64,000 bases of DNA, from NCBI GenBank assembly GCA_006383075.2, contig SMNH02000002.1:259127-323126 (forward strand), in the 5' to 3' direction. A program made the translations under genes and the position numbers. Shown here one piece after another: positions 23,615 through 32,204 of this stretch. Numbering within the stretch: the first letter of the stretch is position 1; each line of letters starts with the position of its first letter. The DNA comes from Kordia sp. TARA_039_SRF (GTDB lineage Bacteria > Bacteroidota > Bacteroidia > Flavobacteriales > Flavobacteriaceae). Under the pieces are notes generated by a model. That model was not told the origin of the DNA. It ran no database searches and saw only the letters and a program-made list of their open reading frames with translations.

Positions 23615-26221
23615 TTAACCAATCAATTCCAATGCACCTATTCTATCGCCTGATTGTTTGATGCTGTTCAGAAGTTCTTGCTTATCATCGGTATAGATTG
23701 TGACGGCTTCACGCCCTCTTGAAACACTGACATAAAATTGTTTTTGGTTTGAGGCATTAAGTGTTGTTATAGGCTGATTGATGAGAACATGGTCAACGGT
23801 TTTGCCCTGTGCGCTATAAGATGTATTCGCATAGGCATAATCAAAATTGCCATGTCTTTTATTTAAGAGTATTGGACTTGCTTTATGACTTGTTTCTTTA
23901 GCGGTTTTAATATGTCCGTCTTTGGTAAAGCCAACCACTTTAAGAACTGTACCATTATCAAGACGCTTGCCTTTCATATCATAGCTGTTTTTCGTTATTC
24001 TAATTTCATCGCCACGGCTTAAATCAATTGGGTATGGTCGATACAAATCAAAATAACGCGTTTTATTAAGGGGTAATTCGTGATTATTACCTTGGATATC
24101 TGTGACAATCACACGTCCCTGATTATTATCCACAATTTGTAAAACACTGCCTCTTTTGATATTTTTTAGGTTTTGATGTGCTTGAATAATAAACCCCTTT
24201 TGATAATGACGCCCATCTTGTTTATCCACATCTGTTAAATACAGGCTTTGATAGGTGGTAAAATTCTTTTGCCTTTTACCAATGTAGTTCAAAGTTTTAA
24301 GCTTTTCACGAATGCCTAAATTAAGTTCTCTTACATGATTGCGTGTTGGCGATATCACAAGAACAGATTTTTTCTGACCTTTCAGATCAATATAATCACT
24401 TATCAAGCTTTGAGATATTTTATCAATGGGAAGCTCAATGATTGCATTATTTTCATCCAGTTGCGTAAAACCTTGCTCAATATTTCCTTGACTAATCGCA
24501 TAAACCGCTTGCTTATAGGTTTCTTGTTTCTGTCTGAATATCTCATTGAGGGAAACATAAGGGATTTGTCCAATCGTTTGTAAAATCCGCATAGCATCGC
24601 CTCTTTGTACGGCGCTATGTTGTCTTGGATCACCAACAAAAATCACACGCGCTTGTTGTTCTTCTGCCAATTCTAAAATCAGTTTTGCATCTTGTGCGCC
24701 AAGCATACCTGCCTCATCAATCAAAATAACCTGTCCTTGAATATCGTTTTGGATTGTCTCATTATTAAGCAGTTGAAACACCGTATCAGCATACTCAAAT
24801 CCCTCATGGCGTAAAACATCGCGCGACGCCGTGGCTGTTGGCGCAAAGATGGAAACTTTAAAACCTTGATATTCAATAAAAGGGATTAGTGTTTTAAACA
24901 GCGTGGTTTTGCCTGTTCCTGCGCCACCGCGCACCATTGTCAGAAAATCTTTTGAACGCATGATATGTTTAAGGGCTTTTTGCTGTTCATCACCAAGATG
25001 TAATTCAAGGGTTTCATCAAAACGCTCATCAAAGGCAGAGTATTTACCAATCCCGCGACGGGCACTATCAATCATCTGTTTTTCTTCATCATGGACTTTA
25101 TGGCTTGTATAAAGATATTGCCCCCCAGATTTGACTTTAAAAAGCTTAGTATTATTGGCGAACTTTTCATCAATTGCCGATAATGTGACATCCTTATTAT
25201 CTATCGCATGATAATAGGCATGGGTTAAAATCTGTGTTTCACGCCTTACAGAATTACGGGTAAAAGATTTTTCAATAGCGAAATTAACCGTTTTATGGGC
25301 GTTCAAATCAAGGTTTTGTGTGGGTTGTTCTTCGGGTTCATCGTCAATGCCATATTCGGTTAGTTGGTCTTGCCATTGTTCTCTTAATTGTAGAAGCGTT
25401 AACGTATTGTTCTTACGTTGTCTTGTTTGTGCGCCGAGTTGGTCTAAGGCTTTGGCATTGGTGATATTCTTAGACTTGGCGACTTCGCCAATTAAATTGG
25501 TGCGTTTGGAAAAAAGCGCGATGGCATTTTTGGGAACAACCGATAGTTCAAAACCATTACTGGTTTTTCGAATACCATAGCCCAATTTGCTGTAACGGTC
25601 GGCTAAACGCTTTAAAAATCGAGCTTGGTAATAAGGCATATCCTTTTTAATCTGATAAAATTGTCCTGCTTTAAAGCGTTGTTCAACCTCATCATAGGTT
25701 GTATTAAAAACAAAAATATGCTGATGAATGTGGCAATCGGGCGCATAATTATCAACAGGGCGGGCGGTTAAATGCGTAAAGTCACACCAGATCATTTCAC
25801 CTGTCACACGATCATCATTTTTTCCATGTTTGCGAATACGGGTTTGGGTTGCCGTTTCGATTTCCAACATGGTTTCATAAACACAAGTTTGAAAAGCTTT
25901 TAAGATAGTTTTATCAAGTGATAGTCCATAAAGAATAGACACCGATTTTGGACAATGGAAACTGATATCATAGCCAACGCGCCGATATTCAAATGTTCTT
26001 GGCGTTAGGGCTTGCCCTGTTTGGGGATTGATATTATCGCAGAGTAAATCAAAGGTTGATTTTATGATGGGCTTATCCTTTAAATCAAGTCGTTCGGCAA
26101 TTTTACCGTAAAAATGACCGCTTGATTCTTGCCCCTCGATATAATAATCCGCCTTTGATAAAGATGAGGCAAAATAAGTTTTTGTTTGAACAATATTACT
26201 TGATTGGTGCATACGTATCAT
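23615..26221 (-). CDS. MobF-type conjugative relaxase-helicase (TraI/TrwC-like)
   Basis: 868 residues from ATG 26221, with AAGGAG eight bases upstream (a GTG at 26230 is in frame but overlaps that site). The relaxase domain has the N-terminal Tyr pair Y26/Y27 (KADYYIEG) and the HUH region FTH...DCHIHQHIF (H150, H164, H166, H168). The helicase part holds GGAGTGKTTL, IDEAGMLGA, GDPRQHSAVQRGDA, YSAQGKTVDHV and YVSVSRGRE. It would nick its oriT and unwind the DNA for transfer. It is shorter than F TraI and lacks the long C-terminus. It has its own TGTGCGTA promoter. Confidence 0.9.
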   Translation of the reverse strand: MIRMHQSSNIVQTKTYFASSLSKADYYIEGQESSGHFYGKIAERLDLKDKPIIKSTFDLLCDNINPQTGQALTPRTFEYRRVGYDISFHCPKSVSILYGLSLDKTILKAFQTCVYETMLEIETATQTRIRKHGKNDDRVTGEMIWCDFTHLTARPVDNYAPDCHIHQHIFVFNTTYDEVEQRFKAGQFYQIKKDMPYYQARFLKRLADRYSKLGYGIRKTSNGFELSVVPKNAIALFSKRTNLIGEVAKSKNITNAKALDQLGAQTRQRKNNTLTLLQLREQWQDQLTEYGIDDEPEEQPTQNLDLNAHKTVNFAIEKSFTRNSVRRETQILTHAYYHAIDNKDVTLSAIDEKFANNTKLFKVKSGGQYLYTSHKVHDEEKQMIDSARRGIGKYSAFDERFDETLELHLGDEQQKALKHIMRSKDFLTMVRGGAGTGKTTLFKTLIPFIEYQGFKVSIFAPTATASRDVLRHEGFEYADTVFQLLNNETIQNDIQGQVILIDEAGMLGAQDAKLILELAEEQQARVIFVGDPRQHSAVQRGDAMRILQTIGQIPYVSLNEIFRQKQETYKQAVYAISQGNIEQGFTQLDENNAIIELPIDKISQSLISDYIDLKGQKKSVLVISPTRNHVRELNLGIREKLKTLNYIGKRQKNFTTYQSLYLTDVDKQDGRHYQKGFIIQAHQNLKNIKRGSVLQIVDNNQGRVIVTDIQGNNHELPLNKTRYFDLYRPYPIDLSRGDEIRITKNSYDMKGKRLDNGTVLKVVGFTKDGHIKTAKETSHKASPILLNKRHGNFDYAYANTSYSAQGKTVDHVLINQPITTLNASNQKQFYVSVSRGREAVTIYTDDKQELLNSIKQSGDRIGALELIG

Positions 26222-26254
26222 AAAAATCACTCCTTAAGTTAATCATGAAGTGAT

Positions 26255-26289
26255 TGTTTACACTATCTATAATGAGGGTGGTACGCACA
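26255..26289 (-). promoter_or_regulatory. TGTGCGTA-N21 promoter of the MobF relaxase
   Basis: Minus strand: TGTGCGTA (26282-26289), 21 bases, TAAACA (26255-26260). The box is followed by CCACCC, as in the XRE promoter (with two extra bases there). The -10 hexamer is the weakest of the six. Confidence 0.55.
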
Positions 26290-26412
26290 GAAAATCTATT
26301 TATATGTAAGAAATAAGAATAAAAAAATAAAGTTTTTATTTCTATATTTTGAAAGTTTTGGCATAAATATTGATGAGGTTGTAGTATCTAATAATCTTTA
26401 AAATAAAAAATT

Positions 26413-26619
26413 ATGAAAACTAAATTGAACTTAGAAATTTTAGCTGATAATAATTGCTCAGGAGGATATTGTCCTACTGTTTATAAAACAGAGAATGGAC
26501 GCTATTTTGTTCAAGGTTACAAACTAACTGATGAAGTATCTATTGATATTCCTGATGGTGAACAATTGGTTGAAATTGATGAAAACTTACTAAATAATTT
26601 ACGAGACAAATTGAGATAA
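26413..26619 (+). CDS. CPTVY-type small protein, first gene of a DUF6879 cassette
   Basis: 68 residues: a head with CSGGYCPTVYKTENGRYFVQGYKLTDE, then IPDGEQLVEIDENLL. This matches the small proteins with a CPTVY...GTYVVQG...DGE.AVEIP pattern that precede DUF6879 genes in actinomycetes (family recognition from memory). Two cysteines are seven residues apart. It lies two bases upstream of the DUF6879 gene. It could act as a partner or antitoxin-like protein, but the role is unknown. Confidence 0.7.
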   Translation: MKTKLNLEILADNNCSGGYCPTVYKTENGRYFVQGYKLTDEVSIDIPDGEQLVEIDENLLNNLRDKLR

Positions 26620-26621
26620 AT

Positions 26622-27173
26622 ATGGATATTGTAAATATATACAAGGAGAGTAGAAAAGTTGAAATTCAGGAGTTTGGTAGTTTTTTTAACTCTTGTAAAG
26701 AAGAGGCTTTTCGACTCGAATTGTTACAAGAATTTCATGTTGAACAAGAAAGAAAGGTTTTAAAAGATTTTTTCTCTGGAAAAGAAAAACCTACTAATTT
26801 CAATTCAGATTGGCATCAAATTTTAAAAAATGCAAACAATCGAAATTGTTGCTTCAAAAGAGTAAGATACATCCAAGAACCCTTAACTGGTTATTTAGAT
26901 TTTGAAATCAATTGGGGATATAAAGGTAATGTGAAAAATGGTGAGCAAATATTTATAACCAATGAAAATCCAAAAGACATGTCTCAATCAATACCAATTC
27001 TAAAAGACTTCTGGCTTTTTGATAATCAACATCTTTTCTTTATTGAATATGATTTTATTGGACAATTCTTAGGAGTAACAAAACTTGAAAACACATATCT
27101 CGACAAATATTTATCTTTCAAAGAAAATATTTTGAAAAATTCGATAATTATTGAAAAATCCAAATATTGGTAA
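26622..27173 (+). CDS. DUF6879 family protein
   Basis: 183 residues. FGSFFNSCKEEAFRLELLQEFHV, FKRVRYIQEPLTGYLDFEINWGYKGNVKNGEQIFI and DFWLFDNQHLFFIEYDFIGQFLG reproduce the DUF6879 pattern (EAFRLE, RVRVV.EPLTDYLRFE, GE, DFWLFD) that I know almost only from Streptomyces and relatives. The function is not known. Finding it in a low-GC flavobacterial element with fully local codon use suggests an old transfer or a wider family than annotated. Confidence 0.72.
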   Translation: MDIVNIYKESRKVEIQEFGSFFNSCKEEAFRLELLQEFHVEQERKVLKDFFSGKEKPTNFNSDWHQILKNANNRNCCFKRVRYIQEPLTGYLDFEINWGYKGNVKNGEQIFITNENPKDMSQSIPILKDFWLFDNQHLFFIEYDFIGQFLGVTKLENTYLDKYLSFKENILKNSIIIEKSKYW

Positions 27174-27175
27174 AT

Positions 27176-27685
27176 ATGTTGACTATTTCCAATACTGATC
27201 TACCTAGCTGGATTACAGCTTTTGCAACAGTTATTTATACGATTGGTAGTTTGGCTCTTTGGTATATATCTTCAAAACAAATTTCTTTGTTAAAAAAACA
27301 ACAAGAAATTATAGAGAAAGATTTTGAAAAACAACAAAAATATCTAGACAGTGCATCAACACATGCAATCGTTGATCGACATAGAGATATATTTTTTCAA
27401 ATCATTAGAGACAAAGAATTAGTAAAAGTCTTTTCAAAAGCTTCTAAAAAGCGAATAACACAAACCAAAAAAGATTTTTTAGCCTCTATAATAATAAATC
27501 ATGCCCAATCAATTTGGTTAGATTTTATTAATAAAGTTAGAAGTGAAAGAGAATTTGATAGTTTTAAAAGGGATTTCAGCGATGTAGTAAATATGAAATT
27601 CATAAAAGATAGATGGGAAAAGGTTAAAGATTTTCACTCACAAGAATTTAAGGACTTTGTGAATAATTTTATAATAAATGACTAG
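27176..27685 (+). CDS. Membrane-anchored helical protein, DUF6082-like
   Basis: 169 residues from ATG 27176, two bases after the DUF6879 stop. One membrane helix (about residues 9-28, ITAFATVIYTIGSLALWYI), then a coiled coil (KKQQEIIEKDFEKQQ), then a helical domain with HRDIFFQIIRDKELVKVF, LASIIINHAQSIWLDF and FIKDRWEKVKDF. This order (anchor, coil, H...DPEL, terminal W/R helix) resembles actinomycete DUF6082 proteins. Weak, by-eye resemblance. It completes a compact three-gene cassette. Confidence 0.65.
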   Translation: MLTISNTDLPSWITAFATVIYTIGSLALWYISSKQISLLKKQQEIIEKDFEKQQKYLDSASTHAIVDRHRDIFFQIIRDKELVKVFSKASKKRITQTKKDFLASIIINHAQSIWLDFINKVRSEREFDSFKRDFSDVVNMKFIKDRWEKVKDFHSQEFKDFVNNFIIND

Positions 27686-27798
27686 ATTAATTCCATACCT
27701 TACATATGGACTAGGTTTAAAAAACTTTTTCTACTGTGCTTTTATTTCTTTATGAATGGGTATGCAAAGTAAAATTTTAGGGGAATAATAATTTCTTG

Positions 27799-27866
27799 CA
27801 CTGCAAAATTTAAGAATTTTTGCAGTGTTACGATATGTCAGACATCTCCCCGCGTTTTTTAGCGGG
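27799..27866. other. Three inverted repeats in a gene-free stretch
   Basis: CACTGCAAAATT (27799-27810) pairs with AATTTTTGCAGTG (27815-27827, one bulge). ATGTCAGACAT (27835-27845) is a palindrome. CCCGC (27849-27853) pairs with GCGGG (27862-27866). They lie between the cassette and the convergent 222-residue gene and may include terminators or relaxase binding sites. Confidence 0.4.
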
Positions 27867-27885
27867 TGCGATTTTCAAAATAAAC

Positions 27886-28554
27886 CTAACGTTTAAAACC
27901 ACGATCACGCTTTTGTTCAATCTCTTTTTGGTTTTCTTTGAACTGGCTTTCTCTTAGCTTTTCGTAGGCTTGGTCAAACTTATTATTTTGCTCTTTAAGC
28001 TTTTCTTGATTTTGTGATTTTCTAAAATCTTCTATTCGATTTTTCATTAATTCTTGCGAATTATTTAAATCCTGTTTTGTGAACTCAGAATTAAACGAGA
28101 GTATTTCTTTTTTAAAGTCTTTTTGGGTTTGGTCAAAAGTTCTTGGCTTTTGTTTTTGATGCTTTTTAGCCTCTCTGTCTTTTAAGACTTGGTCACGCCC
28201 TTTCTCAATAAAGGTTGGTAATTCATTCGCAGAAAATTCCTTATAATTCTCTATTAGAGTTTCAAGATTAGTTTCCTTACAATGTGTATGAAGAGCTTTT
28301 TCTATTTCTTTAGCATTATTTTCAAGCTGTTCTTTGAAATATTTCTCTCTGTTTTCTTGATCCTTTGATTTATCATTCTTATAGGTTCTTGGCGGTAATT
28401 TTTTAGCCCAACTTGGCTTTAACGTATAATCCAGCTTATTATAAGTTATATCCTTATAATAGTCGACTTCAATTTGCTTACGCTCTATCAAAAGGTCTCT
28501 TACCTTTGGAATATTCTGAGCAAATTCTCTTAGAAATAGATAACTTATTGACAC
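27886..28554 (-). CDS. Lys/Glu-rich hypothetical protein, mobilization-associated
   Basis: 222 residues, very rich in K, E, Q and N. It looks like a long coiled coil from about residue 60 to the end (ENREKYFKEQLENNAKEIEKAL, then QEKLKEQNNKFDQAYEKLRES). There is no signal peptide and no known domain. Its composition resembles the C-terminal tails of relaxases and accessory Mob proteins, and it lies between the MobF and MobP gene blocks. Confidence 0.65.
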   Translation of the reverse strand: MSISYLFLREFAQNIPKVRDLLIERKQIEVDYYKDITYNKLDYTLKPSWAKKLPPRTYKNDKSKDQENREKYFKEQLENNAKEIEKALHTHCKETNLETLIENYKEFSANELPTFIEKGRDQVLKDREAKKHQKQKPRTFDQTQKDFKKEILSFNSEFTKQDLNNSQELMKNRIEDFRKSQNQEKLKEQNNKFDQAYEKLRESQFKENQKEIEQKRDRGFKR

Positions 28555-28603
28555 TTAAAATGTTTTATGGTAAGTTACAATAATTATTAAAGGGTACAAA
28601 AAA

Positions 28604-28984
28604 GTGAAAAATCTTAAAGATAAACCGCAAGAAATAAATAGCTTTTTACAGGAAAATAATAATTTTATTGAATTCAAAGATGAAGCACATCAACTTATTG
28701 TAAAAGAGTTAGGGTTTGAGCCTATCCCCCAAGCATCAAAAGAAGCAGAATTGTTAACTAGAGCTATGTTAAAAAGCCTCTATTCTGGAAAAATTTCCAA
28801 AAAGAACTTTAAAAAAGGTTTAATAGTGAATTGTAACACAGTACGGGGGATGATTAGAAAATATTATCCCGAACAAGTTTATCTGTTAGAGAAAAAACGT
28901 CCTAGCGTTTCTTACCTCTATCTTGGTTTATGCATTTTTACTGTTCTTGTTGTAATTGCCCTAATAATATTCCTATATTCATAG
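28604..28984 (+). CDS. Hypothetical protein with one C-terminal membrane helix
   Basis: 126 residues from a GTG start. The N-terminal 95 residues are soluble and helical, and one TM helix ends the protein (SYLYLGLCIFTVLVVIALIIFLYS, tail-anchored). No family is recognised. It converges on the 90-residue glycine-zipper gene 28 bases downstream. Confidence 0.6.
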   Translation: MKNLKDKPQEINSFLQENNNFIEFKDEAHQLIVKELGFEPIPQASKEAELLTRAMLKSLYSGKISKKNFKKGLIVNCNTVRGMIRKYYPEQVYLLEKKRPSVSYLYLGLCIFTVLVVIALIIFLYS

Positions 28985-29012
28985 AGTTACAAATTTAACA
29001 AATTGAATAAGC

Positions 29013-29285
29013 CTATAAATTATTCCACCATTCAGCTATATCTCTACCTATATCATTGCATAAATCAGTAAAATCTTCTCGCATTTCTTTAGCCTCATCC
29101 CATGCATCAAATGCATCAAGAGAGCCTACATAAGCACCTACATAAGCACCTGCTTTAGAACAGGCTACTGTTCCTAAAGGTCCAACACAAGAACCTATAA
29201 TGCCCCCAATAACAGCTCCTTTTGACGTTCCATCTATAATTTTCCCTATATTTTTTCTATTAATTTCAGAAACTTCTTTGCTCAT
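29013..29285 (-). CDS. Small glycine-zipper protein
   Basis: 90 residues. Residues about 22-56 are a glycine/alanine-rich hydrophobic segment (KGAVIGGIIGSCVGPLG..., AGAYVGAYVGS) with GxxxG spacing and two Cys, typical of a glycine zipper that inserts into membranes. The tail is acidic (DAWDEAKEMREDF). It could be a bacteriocin-like toxin, a lysis/permeability protein or a surface lipophilic factor; no family can be stated. Confidence 0.6.
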   Translation of the reverse strand: MSKEVSEINRKNIGKIIDGTSKGAVIGGIIGSCVGPLGTVACSKAGAYVGAYVGSLDAFDAWDEAKEMREDFTDLCNDIGRDIAEWWNNL

Positions 29286-29366
29286 AATAAATTGATTTTA
29301 AAATTATTTTTGAAATAATATCAACAAAAATTAAACCAAAATTCATTCTCTAAGATAAAAAACAAC

Positions 29367-30440
29367 CTAGCGTTTCTTACCTCTATCTTGGGCTTGGTTT
29401 TCTCGGGCTTTGTCTTCTTGGCGTTCTAGCATTTTTTTGGTTTGGCTAAAGGCATCTTCGAGCGTACGCGAGCGTGTTATACCGCCCATATTATCGCTAA
29501 ATTCACTTTTTTTCTTTTCCCATCGTTCCTCTTTAAAATCTTTAATCAGTTTTTCAAAACGGGCACTTGCCTGTCCGATTTCATCTTTCGTGACCATGTC
29601 AAAAGCATTTTCAACCATCACTTTTTTCTTGTAATTAATAGTGTGGTTTTGCTCGGTTTTCTTACTCTTAACCTGTGATCGCTCTTTTTTTAAATCTTCA
29701 ACTTTGGGGAGTTGCCTTAGAATGGGTTGCAGTTTTTGCTCAACGTTTTTTTTCTTCTCGCCCGTAAAGCGCATCAAGGAATGAACTTGGTTTTTATCAC
29801 TGACCAGAACGACACCACGCCTGCCTATCGCTAAATCAAAGCCTGCCTTTTTTATGGCGGTTTGTAATTCTTGTGGGTTGGAGTGTTGTTGATAGAGTTT
29901 CTTTATGCGGGCTTTGAGTTGTTTGGGCGTATAGCCGTCACGAATGGTTTGTTGGCGTTCATTCATGGTGTCCCAATTGGAACCAAACTCAGCTTTGAGC
30001 GTTTTATGCTTAAGCCGTTGTTCTAAGTCACGCCCAAGTTTTTTATGAATGTAATAGTCATTTTTTGTGTCAATGACTTTGCCCTGTTCTACATCGGTGC
30101 GTTGCCATACGACATGAATATGGGGACGTCCGCCTTTTTCATGATAGACAACCGCACGCGGTTGATCCGTTAACCCTAAGCGGTTTTCCATTTCATTGAC
30201 ACTATATTGCCATTGTTGGGGTGTCATGGTTTCACCGATGGCAGGATTAATTTGCGCATGATAAAGCCCTGTCTTGGCTTTAGTCATCTTTGCGGTCAGT
30301 TCCATGTCTTTCAGGGCTTGGCTGAGGTCTTGTGTGGCTGTGCCCGTAATTTCAACCACAACAATACGCTCATTATCATCTTTGAGGAGATGTTGGGCTA
30401 AACTGGCGCCATTGGAACGCTTTCCCCCTTTACAGATCAT
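29367..30440 (-). CDS. MobP-like relaxase/mobilization nuclease
   Basis: 357 residues. The HUH metal site is H100...H107-x-H109 in YHEKGGRPHIHVVWQRTD, preceded by TGLYHAQINPAIGE. These fit the relaxase/mobilization nuclease domain (PF03432-like). The C-terminal half is charged and includes a coiled-coil-like KKERSQVKSKK region. It would nick a second oriT. It shares 11 bases with mobC upstream, so both are translated together. G+C is higher than in the surrounding cargo genes. Confidence 0.85.
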   Translation of the reverse strand: MICKGGKRSNGASLAQHLLKDDNERIVVVEITGTATQDLSQALKDMELTAKMTKAKTGLYHAQINPAIGETMTPQQWQYSVNEMENRLGLTDQPRAVVYHEKGGRPHIHVVWQRTDVEQGKVIDTKNDYYIHKKLGRDLEQRLKHKTLKAEFGSNWDTMNERQQTIRDGYTPKQLKARIKKLYQQHSNPQELQTAIKKAGFDLAIGRRGVVLVSDKNQVHSLMRFTGEKKKNVEQKLQPILRQLPKVEDLKKERSQVKSKKTEQNHTINYKKKVMVENAFDMVTKDEIGQASARFEKLIKDFKEERWEKKKSEFSDNMGGITRSRTLEDAFSQTKKMLERQEDKARENQAQDRGKKR

Positions 30441-30777
30441 ATCCTAAGGCTTGACGGAGATCTGTACGCATGGCTTCAATCTCTTTCAATAAAGATTGTC
30501 CCAATGCAATATCCGTTGGGTGTCCACTATTGTAATGTTTGGCGATTTGATTGATATTCCCGCCAATCTTACCCCAAGAAGCCAAAAGCTTAATCAACAG
30601 GGCTGTTTCAGCCCCAGATTTAAGCGGTTTGGATTTTAAAGCGGTTTTGCGAAAATAATCCGCGCCACTTAATCCCGCTTGTTCACAGCGCGCCAAAAAG
30701 TTTTGCTTTTCCTCTGCTGTCAAGCGAAATTGCACCAATTCATTGCGCTGTCGCCTTTCACTTCTTTTTTTCTTCAT
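30430..30777 (-). CDS. mobC: MobC-family relaxosome protein
   Basis: 115 residues. A basic head (KKKRSERRQRNELVQFRLTAEEKQNFLARCEQAGLSGADYFRKTAL) is a ribbon-helix-helix-type DNA-binding part. The hallmark GKIGGNINQIAKHYN matches the GNNLNQIA motif of MobC proteins. It helps the relaxase open the nick region. A structured DNA region starts just upstream of its ATG (30778 onward). Confidence 0.88.
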   Translation of the reverse strand: MKKKRSERRQRNELVQFRLTAEEKQNFLARCEQAGLSGADYFRKTALKSKPLKSGAETALLIKLLASWGKIGGNINQIAKHYNSGHPTDIALGQSLLKEIEAMRTDLRQALGYDL

Positions 30778-30825
30778 AACTCAAAAAAAAATAACTCAAC
30801 CCTTATCGGGGAGGATTAAACGGAC

Positions 30826-30889
30826 GGGGAGTTTCCCCTCCTTTACAAGAGTGGCGGTATGACCGCCCCATACCTTGCATCTGCCACTC
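30826..30889. other. Candidate oriT: dense inverted repeats upstream of mobC
   Basis: GGGGA-GTT-TCCCC (30826-30838), GGCGGT-ATG-ACCGCC (30853-30867), GGTATG/CATACC (30856-30861/30869-30874) and an outer GAGTGGC/GCCACTC (30849-30855/30883-30889) overlap in 64 bases, just before mobC-relaxase. Such structure is expected at an oriT. No nick site can be proven. The rest of 30778-31097 is AT-rich and gene-free. Confidence 0.5.
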
Positions 30890-31040
30890 AATAGAAGTTT
30901 TTTCTTAAATAAAGATAGGGATTTATTTGCAAAAACGATGCGCTTACCACTTTAAAAATATTCGCCAAACACACGAAATAGTATTAATTCTGGTAAGATT
31001 ATGGGGGCAATGCTCCGCATTTTTGGGCTTTAATATTTTC

Positions 31041-31068
31041 TTGACTCTTTGCCTATAATATGTATAAT
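31041..31068 (+). promoter_or_regulatory. Sigma70-like promoter TTGACT-N16-TATAAT
   Basis: TTGACT (31041-31046) and TATAAT (31063-31068), 30 bases before the start of the 337-residue gene. This is a proteobacterial, not Bacteroidota, promoter form. Confidence 0.6.
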
Positions 31069-31097
31069 AATAGCAACTGTAATAACAGAGAATTGTC

Positions 31098-32111
31098 ATG
31101 GACGCGTTTTCATTTCGGATAAGTTTAATCGAGTTAACAAAGCCTGTATTAAATAATGCGCATGACGCTGTTCAAGGATTAAACGCCATCAAACAAGCAA
31201 TTGACTTTCTTCTACTTAGTAACGATGAGATAGATCAACAAGAAAGACAAGAACTCATCAATAAGAGTTTTGATATTATCGGTGGTCAATTTGATTTACC
31301 CGAAACAAAACAAGAATTTTTGCAAACAAACCCTGATAAAGTAATTTATGGTTTGACACAGCACTTAAAAAGTCAAAATCCATTATCAACGCTTTATAAT
31401 TATGACATTCCGTCCAATCTTCCCAAAAATGCGCAATCTGACTATGTGGCACGTTTAAGAGGACATGCGAAAGATGCCGCTTTTTATGACAGTTATTTAC
31501 GAGATGCCAGCAGGCTTGACAATATAGAGGGGATTAGTTCATCACCCGCAGAACCGAATTCCGATGAACTGGGGTATATCCATCCAAGAGAACGTGAATA
31601 TAAAGCCTATAAAGCAAGACAAAGAGAAATTGAGTTAGAAGAAGCTAGGGAAGCATATGAGGCACTAAACCGTTCATTTCTTCGTGATGAGAATGGCAAA
31701 GTCAATCTCAATGAATACAAAGGTGGCGAAGATTTTTTGGAAAAGATACATTTTCTCAAACACAGCTTTTGGTCGCTAAGAGATGCGGGTAAGATTCCTA
31801 GTAATAGTGATTTCGCAACCTTTAGAACGCTTGATTATGATTTTATCATGGGAAAGCTTATAGAAAATCAAATTGTGGTAGATTATCCAGAATATCGATC
31901 TCTTGAAGATGAAAATGTCAGACAAGCCCATTATGAGCAGAAAGCACAAGAATATGGAGTTAGTGTTGAACTCCTAACAATGGATATACGTGATGTTCCT
32001 AATCAAGATGATAGCCTCAATGCTTTTAGGGAAAACGCCCAAGAAGTTTCATTAGGTCAACGGCTTGTCAATGGCGTCAAACAGGCTGTTGATTTTGTTA
32101 AATCGCTTTAA
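31098..32111 (+). CDS. Element-borne protein of unknown function, before the coupling-protein operon
   Basis: 337 residues, soluble and mainly helical, with a charged middle (HPREREYKAYKARQREIELEEAREAYEALNRS). No known family. It is preceded by a sigma70-like promoter and followed by two paralogous membrane proteins and the VirD4-like ATPase, so a mobilization role (substrate or accessory factor) is inferred. Confidence 0.7.
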   Translation: MDAFSFRISLIELTKPVLNNAHDAVQGLNAIKQAIDFLLLSNDEIDQQERQELINKSFDIIGGQFDLPETKQEFLQTNPDKVIYGLTQHLKSQNPLSTLYNYDIPSNLPKNAQSDYVARLRGHAKDAAFYDSYLRDASRLDNIEGISSSPAEPNSDELGYIHPREREYKAYKARQREIELEEAREAYEALNRSFLRDENGKVNLNEYKGGEDFLEKIHFLKHSFWSLRDAGKIPSNSDFATFRTLDYDFIMGKLIENQIVVDYPEYRSLEDENVRQAHYEQKAQEYGVSVELLTMDIRDVPNQDDSLNAFRENAQEVSLGQRLVNGVKQAVDFVKSL

Positions 32112-32204
32112 ATCAATCATTTTACCTAAAAAAGTAATTTTCTTACTTTATAAATAATTTTTTATTGTATTTTCATGGTTGAATAATCAACAAAAGTACA
32201 ATCT

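Noticed and set aside
24335-25580. Plus-strand frames opposite the MobF relaxase
   Set aside because: Antisense shadows of a well-supported 868-residue gene.
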